Shown one piece after another: positions 1 to 5,700 of a stretch of DNA of 16,642 nucleotides. The stretch is from Lachnoclostridium sp. UBA5890. Its GTDB lineage: Bacteria > Bacillota > Clostridia > Lachnospirales > Lachnospiraceae. The DNA lies in NCBI GenBank assembly GCA_002431395.1, contig DJEU01000027.1, forward strand, positions 6,419-23,060, read 5' to 3'. A program made the position numbers and the translations under genes. Under the pieces are notes generated by a model. That model saw only the letters and a program-made list of their open reading frames with translations. It searched no databases and was not told where the DNA came from. Within the stretch, counting starts at the first letter, position 1. Every line of letters starts with the position of its first letter.

Positions 1-6
1 GGGGCG

Positions 7-20
7 TCCTGAATAGTTAC
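7..20. repeat. Left copy of a 14-bp inverted repeat
   Basis: The sequence TCCTGAATAGTTAC is the exact reverse complement of GTAACTATTCAGGA at 16620-16633, at the other end of the window. It lies eight bases past the stop codon of a truncated type-A small membrane protein gene. Outward of the repeat the two flanks differ. I saw no other copy in the window. It could be the end of a mobile or dispersed element, a recombination scar, or a repeat at which an assembly stopped. The match is certain and the meaning is not. Confidence 0.75.
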
Positions 21-28
21 AAACTAAT

Positions 29-169
29 TTAACCAAAACGTTTTGCCAAGCCCGTTGGCATACTACCTGCAAGCAGCATAAAAACCTGGGGCATGGGAAT
101 ACATGTAACCGATAACACTATTGACTGTTCAAAATCATTCATATCTGTCTTTTTTGATTTATTTTTCAT
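29..169 (-). pseudogene. Truncated type-A small membrane protein (A4)
   Basis: A 46-codon reading frame whose start resembles the intact type-A gene at 483-815: both open with Met-Lys, a Lys/Asn/Ser-rich stretch and Asp, then a first hydrophobic segment containing an Ile-Pro pair. It stops after that segment, so the second and third membrane segments and the charged loop of the family are missing. A GAGGAG ribosome binding site lies 5' of the ATG and is carried by a micro-ORF that overlaps the stop codon of the preceding gene. The frame ends almost on the inverted repeat at 7-20, which suggests that a rearrangement cut the gene there. A functional short protein is possible but less likely. 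Confidence 0.5.
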
Positions 170-175
170 TTCTTT

Positions 176-208
176 TTACTCCTCTTCCTCGCAATAATAC
201 ATTTTCAT
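176..208 (-). CDS. Micro-ORF M-K-M-Y-Y-C-E-E-E-E, coupled to the upstream gene
   Basis: Ten codons whose ATG overlaps the TGA of the type-B gene at 205-486 (ATGA junction). The stop lies six bases before the start of the next frame at 169. Its Glu codons form the Shine-Dalgarno sequence of that next frame. Similar micro-ORFs begin at 1967 and 2684. It may act to pass ribosomes from one gene to the next rather than make a useful peptide. It may also be a chance product of a duplicated leader. Confidence 0.3.
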   Translation of the reverse strand: MKMYYCEEEE

Positions 209-486
209 GATCTTTGCAGACACTCAAACACTACCACAACCGCCGCAAGTACAATAGCAAATATCAGACTTATAATAGAAAGTGTAAAATCTTCTTTGCT
301 TTTCTGGTTTCCAAGTGCAATAATGCTAAAGCCAACAGCCACCGCCTGCCATATAAGCACCGGAATAACCCCCTGCAAAGATGCAGATCCTATCATTAAT
401 ACAATTCCTTTTATCGGCAGATAGCTCATCGACATTCCCAAAGAAAGAACATACCACAACACTCCATTATTTTTATTTATATTCAT
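205..486 (-). CDS. Small three-TM membrane protein, type B (B2)
   Basis: A 93-residue hydrophobic protein of unknown function. It has three predicted membrane segments (about residues 8-32, 38-58 and 67-89). The second ends in a small charged loop (GNQKSKED) before a third segment beginning LSIISLIFAIV. The gene at 2068-2331 is a paralogue: both share a Trp-Gln pair in segment two, a Lys/Glu-rich loop and the SLIFA motif in segment three. The start is fixed by a GGGAGG site five bases upstream. The ATG overlaps the TGA of the preceding type-A gene, so the two should be translationally coupled and inserted in the membrane together. No known domain is recognised; the loop-and-helix pattern faintly recalls DUF4190-like proteins, which is a guess. 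Confidence 0.75.
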   Translation of the reverse strand: MNINKNNGVLWYVLSLGMSMSYLPIKGIVLMIGSASLQGVIPVLIWQAVAVGFSIIALGNQKSKEDFTLSIISLIFAIVLAAVVVVFECLQRS

Positions 487-815
487 AAATTCCTCCCATT
501 CATCAACGAAACATGCATTTTGGTTAATACAAATGACAAAAGCGCTGTTCCAATATAAAAAACTAACACTAGTACGATACCCCCGATTCCCTTTTTTCGT
601 TCATCGGGATTCTGTCGTATAAATCGCACTGCAAAAAAACAGGATACCATTTGGCATATCACTGGGAACCAAGTTACAAGATAATTCACAAATTGGGGAA
701 CAAACTCTCCCGGGATAAGGAACCATATAAATAAAATCCACCACCACGCCGGAATACTTGTCAAAGTTATCATCAACGAAATTCCATAATCATTCTTGTT
801 ACTTTTTTTCTTCAT
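483..815 (-). CDS. Small three-TM membrane protein, type A (A1)
   Basis: A 110-residue hydrophobic protein of unknown function, the most divergent intact type-A member. It has a lysine-rich N-terminus, a Trp-rich first membrane segment (about residues 12-34), a second segment opening with WFPVICQM and running into the motif FAVRFIRQNPDERKKG, and a third segment near 78-98 containing YIG. The same WFPxxxQM, CFFAxRxIRxNP and YIG landmarks occur in the genes at 1616-1933 and 2337-2648. A GGAGG site lies nine bases before the ATG, in a 41-base leader that is repeated at 1987-2027. The stop overlaps the start of the type-B gene at 486. The basic loop suggests a cytoplasmic face by the positive-inside rule. 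Confidence 0.75.
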   Translation of the reverse strand: MKKKSNKNDYGISLMITLTSIPAWWWILFIWFLIPGEFVPQFVNYLVTWFPVICQMVSCFFAVRFIRQNPDERKKGIGGIVLVLVFYIGTALLSFVLTKMHVSLMNGRNL

Positions 816-848
816 ATTTTTTGTCCTCCCTCATTATGCGGCAAATTT
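808..848 (-). repeat. 41-base leader repeat, copy 1 (functional)
   Basis: This stretch matches 1987-2027 with only two mismatches: the first 31 bases are identical, then two differ, then eight match. On the coding strand it holds the ribosome binding site (GGAGG) and start codon of the gene at 483-815. The other copy sits in front of a frame that decays after a few codons, so the repeat marks a duplicated type-A gene start. It is not recognised as a riboswitch or as any known regulatory RNA. Confidence 0.7.
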
Positions 849-875
849 TTTGTGATATGAAGCGGCCTCCGACAC

Positions 876-1175
876 CTAAACAATATACGGATACAGCAAA
901 TACACAATTACAGCAACAGCCGGGAGCAAACTTAATGGATATAAAAATATTTTATTCTCCAGCGCTGCTTCATCATTTGTCCCAATATTGGCAATAAAGA
1001 CAAATTCGACACTTTGTAATACCACTATAAAAAAGCAAAGTATCACAAATACCTCCAATCTTTCCCTTGCAAATGCAGTTGCCAGCGGTATCATCCGAAT
1101 ATCCCATATAATGACAAAACTAGCTCCTAATGATCGAAGTATGTATCCCATAAATAATTTAATCGCTTTTATCAT
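876..1175 (-). CDS. Small three-TM membrane protein, type D
   Basis: A 99-residue hydrophobic protein of unknown function, found once in the array. It has three predicted membrane segments (about residues 5-30, 40-63 and 76-97), and the loop before the last is acidic (TNDEAALENK) rather than basic as in type A. Size, segment layout and a Gln in segment two place it loosely with the neighbouring A, B and C proteins, but direct homology is weak by eye. The gene starts six bases after the stop of type C, with only a GGGGGT run upstream, so translation probably depends on coupling to that gene. Confidence 0.7.
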   Translation of the reverse strand: MIKAIKLFMGYILRSLGASFVIIWDIRMIPLATAFARERLEVFVILCFFIVVLQSVEFVFIANIGTNDEAALENKIFLYPLSLLPAVAVIVYLLYPYIV

Positions 1176-1181
1176 CTGTTA

Positions 1182-1481
1182 TTACCCCCACACGAATGCC
1201 TGTAATTCTAAATTTGCAACTACAAATATCACAATATCCGGGATCATCCATACTCCCGCATAAATCGCGCTTATAATCCCCAGCACTTTATCCTTTTGAT
1301 TCTTCGATTCTTTTACTGCCTGCACACCAAGCAGCACTGCAAGCAGTTGTAATCCTGCCGCGAAAAAGAAAAACCCAAAGGCATTTACCTCACTTACATT
1401 CCATCCCATGGTCACCAGTTTAGGTAAAAATATTGAGATAAACATAGCGGTGTATCTGCTTTTTTTTGATTTATTTATCAT
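1182..1481 (-). CDS. Small three-TM membrane protein, type C
   Basis: A protein of 99 residues with three predicted membrane segments (about 10-26, 33-56 and 67-90) and a Lys-rich loop (KESKNQKDK) followed by VLGIISAIYAG. This loop-helix region aligns with the type-B proteins (loop, then SIISLIFA), so B and C are probably related. The frame is open to an ATG at 1505, which overlaps the TGA of an upstream type-B fragment, but that codon has no Shine-Dalgarno. I place the start at 1481 because a GAGGAG lies ten bases before it and because the homologous leader near 176-208 uses the equivalent ATG. A longer product from 1505, with eight extra basic residues, cannot be excluded. The function is unknown. 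Confidence 0.7.
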   Translation of the reverse strand: MINKSKKSRYTAMFISIFLPKLVTMGWNVSEVNAFGFFFFAAGLQLLAVLLGVQAVKESKNQKDKVLGIISAIYAGVWMIPDIVIFVVANLELQAFVWG

Positions 1482-1501
1482 TTCTTTTTTACTCCTCTTC
1501 C

Positions 1502-1606
1502 TCATGAAAGCACATTAAATGATCTTTGCAGGCACTCAAACAACGCCACAACTAAAGCAAGTACAGTTTCTACCACGGCAAAAATCGAGCTCAAAGCACA
1601 AAACAT
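1502..1606 (-). pseudogene. Type-B gene fragment (third membrane segment only)
   Basis: The 34 codons MFCALSSIFAVVETVL... to FECLQRSFNVLS match the last third of the type-B proteins: the SIFAVVE part resembles the gene at 2068-2331 and the FECLQRS end is identical to the end of the gene at 205-486. The first two membrane segments are missing. The frame continues directly from the stop codon of the type-A gene at 1616-1933 (TAA at 1616-1618), so a deletion has joined the A gene's end to the tail of its B partner. It has no ribosome binding site of its own. Its TGA overlaps the ATG at 1505, so it may still be read weakly, but a functional product is unlikely. Confidence 0.7.
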
Positions 1607-1615
1607 GTGTTCCTG

Positions 1616-1933
1616 TTATTTTAATCCCCATGGATGAAGTGTCATTTCAGTCGTCAAAAGTCCCCAAAGGGCACATCCTATATAGCTTATTAATGATATA
1701 CCCAGGTATATCACACCGTCTCTCCGGTCATTTGGATTTTTCCGGATATACCGTATTGCAAAAAAGCAAGCTGCCATCTGCCACATCACCGGGAACCAAT
1801 TGCAAAACACGACTGCCTCCGTAGAAACATCTCCGCTTGAAAAAAATGTAAACAATGCTTGCAACGGTATTGACACTGGAATCCCGGTAAAATCCATTAG
1901 CAATGAAATTTCATTGTCTTTCAGTTTTTTCAT
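1616..1933 (-). CDS. Small three-TM membrane protein, type A (A3)
   Basis: A 105-residue hydrophobic protein of unknown function, a close paralogue of the gene at 2337-2648 with roughly 18 differences over 103 positions. The stretch from the end of segment two through the basic loop (WQMAACFFAIRYIRKNPND) is identical in both, while the N-terminal loop (residues 30-37) and the C-terminal end vary. Three membrane segments are predicted (about 9-31, 41-65 and 73-95). A GAGGAG site seven bases upstream sets the start. The ATG lies inside the micro-ORF at 1911-1994 in another frame. Its natural type-B partner downstream is deleted to a fragment. Confidence 0.75.
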   Translation of the reverse strand: MKKLKDNEISLLMDFTGIPVSIPLQALFTFFSSGDVSTEAVVFCNWFPVMWQMAACFFAIRYIRKNPNDRRDGVIYLGISLISYIGCALWGLLTTEMTLHPWGLK

Positions 1934-1994
1934 ATACTATCTCCTCCTCACAAAAATACATTTCCATGATTACTCTTTTTCTATTTTTCTTCAT
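1911..1994 (-). pseudogene. Decayed type-A start and micro-ORF overlapping A3
   Basis: This 27-codon frame begins with a good GGAGG site and an ATG-AAG-AAG start, like the type-A gene at 483-815, then loses similarity within a few codons. From the internal Met at 1967 it reads MEMYFCEEE, matching the micro-ORFs before the genes at 169 and 2648. It runs past the start of A3 in a different frame and stops at 1911. It could be a relic of a lost type-A copy, a coupling peptide for A3, or both in turn. There is no evidence of a stable product. Confidence 0.4.
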
Positions 1995-2027
1995 ATTTTT
2001 TGTCCTCCCTCATTATGTAGCAAATTT
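1987..2027 (-). repeat. 41-base leader repeat, copy 2
   Basis: Second copy of the sequence at 808-848, with two mismatches. Here the ribosome binding site and ATG feed a frame that is no longer a full type-A protein. The copy therefore records a duplication in the array followed by decay of the gene behind it. The remaining part of the gap to the gene at 2068 shows nothing I can name. Confidence 0.65.
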
Positions 2028-2067
2028 CTTCTTCGCGTAATCCTTGCGTTGAAAGAATATATGTAAC

Positions 2068-2331
2068 TCAAAGAATAACCACAAGACTCATAAATGCACC
2101 TTCTACCACGGCAAAAATTAAACTCATAACAGAAAGCATGCGTTCCTCTTTTTTCTTATATTTCAACAATGCAACAACGCTTAAAACAGCAGCCATCACC
2201 TGCCATAAAGCCAGCCAGACAATCCATTCTCTCATGCTCAAATACGGTGTTTCTCCAACAACTGTCAACATAAGAGGATATAACATGGATAGCCCATATG
2301 AAAACATATACCAAAATCCACTTTTATTCAT
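2068..2331 (-). CDS. Small three-TM membrane protein, type B (B1)
   Basis: An 87-residue hydrophobic protein of unknown function and a paralogue of the gene at 205-486. The N-terminus (MNKSGFWYMFSYGLSMLYPL) aligns with that gene's start, followed by a Trp-Gln in segment two, a basic loop (KYKKKEER) and SLIFAVVE in segment three. The predicted membrane segments are about residues 5-26, 35-55 and 66-86. It begins five bases after the stop of the type-A gene at 2337-2648 with only a GGGGGT run as a possible Shine-Dalgarno, so coupling is likely. The A-then-B order also occurs at 815-205 and, in broken form, at 1933-1502. Confidence 0.75.
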   Translation of the reverse strand: MNKSGFWYMFSYGLSMLYPLMLTVVGETPYLSMREWIVWLALWQVMAAVLSVVALLKYKKKEERMLSVMSLIFAVVEGAFMSLVVIL

Positions 2332-2336
2332 TTATT

Positions 2337-2648
2337 TTACCCCCATGGATGAAGTGCCATTATAGTCAAAAAATGCCCCCAAAGTGTACATCCTATATAA
2401 CTTATTAATGATATACCCAGATATATCACTCCGTCTCTCTGATCATTTGGATTTTTCCGGATATATCGTATTGCAAAAAAGCATGCTGCCATCTGCCACA
2501 TCGTTGGAAACCAAAGGCAAAACACAACTGTCTCCGTAGAAATATCTCTGTTTAAAAAAAATGTAAACAATACTTGCAACAGTATTCCCACTGGAACCCC
2601 GGTAAAGTCCATTAGCAATGAAATTTCATTGTCTTTCAGTTTTTTCAT
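2337..2648 (-). CDS. Small three-TM membrane protein, type A (A2)
   Basis: A 103-residue hydrophobic protein of unknown function and the first intact gene after the giant surface protein. It has three predicted membrane segments (about 9-31, 41-65 and 73-95) with the type-A landmarks WFPTMWQM, CFFAIRYIRKNPND and SYIG. Compared with A3 it differs mainly in the loop at 31-37, the end of segment three and the C-terminus, which lacks the last two residues. The start is set by AGGAG seven bases upstream. No terminator separates it from the giant gene 74 bases upstream, so it is probably transcribed at least in part from the same promoter. Confidence 0.75.
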   Translation of the reverse strand: MKKLKDNEISLLMDFTGVPVGILLQVLFTFFLNRDISTETVVFCLWFPTMWQMAACFFAIRYIRKNPNDQRDGVIYLGISLISYIGCTLWGHFLTIMALHPWG

Positions 2649-2651
2649 ATA

Positions 2652-2684
2652 CTATCTCCTCTCCTCACAATAATACATTTCCAT
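2652..2684 (-). CDS. Micro-ORF M-E-M-Y-Y-C-E-E-R-R before A2
   Basis: Ten codons ending in TAG three bases before the start of A2. The GAG-GAG-AGG-AGA codons supply the Shine-Dalgarno of A2. The first eight residues match the micro-ORFs at 1967 and 208 apart from Glu/Lys and Tyr/Phe exchanges, with some synonymous codon differences between copies. This may mean that the peptide or its translation is under selection, or only that the leaders were copied together. No good ribosome binding site precedes it. Confidence 0.3.
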   Translation of the reverse strand: MEMYYCEERR

Positions 2685-2712
2685 GATCATTCTTGTTACT
2701 TTTTTTCTGCAT
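2665..2712 (-). pseudogene. Type-A gene start fragment after the giant gene
   Basis: The 15-codon frame MQKKSNKNDHGNVLL corresponds to the first residues of the type-A gene at 483-815 (MKKKSNKNDYG), and the DNA is nearly identical over that stretch. It stops before any membrane segment. Its ATG lies ten bases beyond the stop codon of the giant gene, and the usual GGAGG is missing. This looks like the end point of a recombination that placed the small-gene array directly behind the giant gene. Confidence 0.55.
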
Positions 2713-2721
2713 ATTTTTTCA

Positions 2722-5700
2722 TCACCTTTCTTTAATATACTTCGTCCACTTTCCTTTCTTTTTTCCACGCCTAGCACGAATACGAAAATACAATTTCTTC
2801 TTTTTACATTTTAACAGATATTTGTTCTTTTTCAAAGTAATTGTTTTTGGTTTCTTAAACGTCTTTGTCGTTGACCATTGAATTTCATATTTCGTTGCTT
2901 TTTTCACTTTTGTAAATTCAATATAAATACCTCTTTTCTTTCTTTTAATTCGTTTAATCCGAATATTCGATAAAATATCTCTTTTGTTTTTCTTCAGCTT
3001 TTTATCTTTTTTCTTCTGTTCTGTTGGTGTCAGTTCGGAATCATATGGTTGCTTCAAAACATCCGTCCTTCCTGGTGAAGTTCCCATTGGATATGAACTT
3101 GCGCTTGGCATTAAATTTGGCTTTTCTGTAGCCTCAGGAACGGATGACGTACATGGCGTAGGAAGTACCGGTTTCTTACTTGCGTTCGGACTTGGCGCCG
3201 GTTCTTCTGTTGTTCTTGGGCTTATACTCGGTACAGGAGTATCCTTACCAACCACAACCGTAGTATAGCATACAATCTTTTCATCTGGTGAACAAATCTT
3301 TATTTTAGCCACCCCTGCCTTCCTTGCCTGTAGTATACCATAATCATCCACTTGTACAATATCTTGATTAAGACTTTCAAGTATACATGTTTTAACTGTT
3401 GCATTATGTGGAACCACCTCAATTGCCAAGCTAGTTTTATCTCCGATTTCCATTTGTACCACATCCGGTGCTTGATAATTTTGAAGCTGCACAAAACAAT
3501 TCGTAAAACGCGCTTGATATGTTCTATTTTTCGTCACAACAATTGGATACTCTGGTTCTTTGGAAACAAAATTCCCTTTTTCATCATACCAACCAATAAA
3601 CTCATTATTTTCATCCGTTTCAGCTTTTAATACAACAGCATCTCCATACGTTAAATTGGCAAAAGAAGATGCCGTTCCCCGCCCTTGCACCTCTGTTGTA
3701 ACTGATAATGTATTCAAATCTCCTTGCTCCAAAAGCTGATCATAATGAATTTCTTTGCCATTTTCACTTCTTAAACTTTGATCTTTTAAACTCACATCAG
3801 GCGAGATATTCATCTCCATTATTCTTTTATTAGATACTGAAATATCTTTAAACAAAATACGTTGTTCTTCTCCCGCATCCAAATCTTCCGTAGACAGAAT
3901 ATAGTCCATCTTACCATCAGCATTTCCCGTGAGTTTTATCTTATAATTTAATGATGCATTGATTTTAAACTGCTTTGAATCACCAATAACTTCTAGATCC
4001 ACTTTCCTCTCTGATTCAATTGATGTATCTATTTTATTGTCCTTTATTCTTCCAACAAGTTCGTTGTCAGAATTATAAACTTCCAAATCCACAGGACAGT
4101 TAATGATACCTTTTACTAATTTTTTTGGTGATTTTAGTACATCTTCCGGCACACTATTTATCATCGCCAAGTAGGTTTCATAAGTATGAGAATATTCAAA
4201 AGTAGCCTTATGAACACCAAAGAAAATCATCACAACAAATCCAATATCACCACCATAATTCGATAACAACGCCAAACCTATGTTTTTCTTTACTCCAAGG
4301 GAAGATAGTCCTTCAACCATAGTTTTTGATAATAAACCTTGAAACACATCTCGCAATGTAACACATGGAATTTTCAAACATTTACCTTGAAACAAAGTCT
4401 CAGCACTCTTTATTTCATCACTTTTCTCCCAGTCTTCTGGAATTAAAGATGGCGAAATATTTTTAACTCCAAATTTATTTAAATCTCTTTTATAATATAA
4501 CGACACGTCCCCCACGTACATCGTAATTAAATCAATTAATTCACTTACTCTATTGATTCCCAGAAAATATGCTTCATATTCTTTTCCTTTCCAATAGGCT
4601 GAGAATTTTTTTTGCATTTCTTGCATATACAAATCATACAAATCTTTGCTCATATTTCCTGCATTCAATTCATTAAACCCGTTGACTGAACTCGGAAATA
4701 CATATGTCGTCCCATACCTTCCAAACCCCCACGTACTCGGAACCACTTTAGTTACAAAGTCCTGTGGATTGACAAAATTAAAAATATTATCATAATTCTT
4801 CTTCAAAGTTTCTGCTCTTGTCACCGTATTCGGGCATGCATAAGCGTAGGCAAACACATCCGCTTTATGCTGATCACCTTCTCTTCCTTTAAACATATTT
4901 TCTTCCTCACCTAATTGTGCTGCCAATAAATTTGTTACTGCAGCACCGCGGCTGTGGCCGGTAATAATAATCTTGGTATTACTAGTCAGATTATTTACAC
5001 GAATATATTCTTTTAGCGCTTTCTTTACAGCCGATGCACCATTATTAAATCCATCATGAACCCGACAATTCTTTCCTTTATCTTCTCCCACATTATGAAG
5101 ATCAATATCAAAATTATCATACCATTCATTTCCTTTTGTACCACGAAGGGTAAGAATAACCACATCCATTTCTGAATCAACTATTTTATATTTATTAGAT
5201 GCCAAATAATAATGTATCGTCTGTGAATCTTCCTTTTTAGTTGGGCCTCCTCGATTATCCTGCGCCAGTTTCAGACAATATTCCCCACCATCAACCTTGA
5301 AGCCCAAAGCAGTAAGGGCATCATAATAATTTTTATTTCGTAATGTCTTATACTCATCTCCGTCATCTTCACAATACGCAACCGAAGCAAGTGCCATGTT
5401 AAATTGCGCCAATTCATGATTATATATATTAGTTGATTTAGTAAGCCACTTTGGATCAAAAGTGGCCGTAACACTTCCGCTTCTATCTATTTTATTTAAC
5501 GAAATATCAATTGTTTTCTTTGGTAAATTATCATATTTACTATCTATCACTCGCACATTCCGCAAAGTATATTTATGAAGTATTCCTTCCTCTTCATCAA
5601 CAGCTTCTATGTGGAAGAGACTTCCTACTTTTAGTTTTTTAGGATCTACTACCATCCGGAGTTCCTTTTTATTTTTGCTTATAGTGCTGCTTTTACTCTC

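Noticed and set aside
2649..2721. Terminator between the giant gene and the small-gene array
   Set aside because: No stem-loop with a U-run is present, only short A-rich runs and a small AATGATCATT palindrome, so I treat the genes as possibly co-transcribed.
1..2722. Holin, phage or insertion-sequence identity for the small membrane genes
   Set aside because: No transposase, lysin or phage structural gene is nearby, and three membrane segments alone do not identify a holin.
2725..3252. Sortase motif or SLH anchoring domain at the giant protein's C-terminus
   Set aside because: No LPXTG-like motif, hydrophobic anchor helix or SLH pattern is present. The end is a basic Fn3-like domain.
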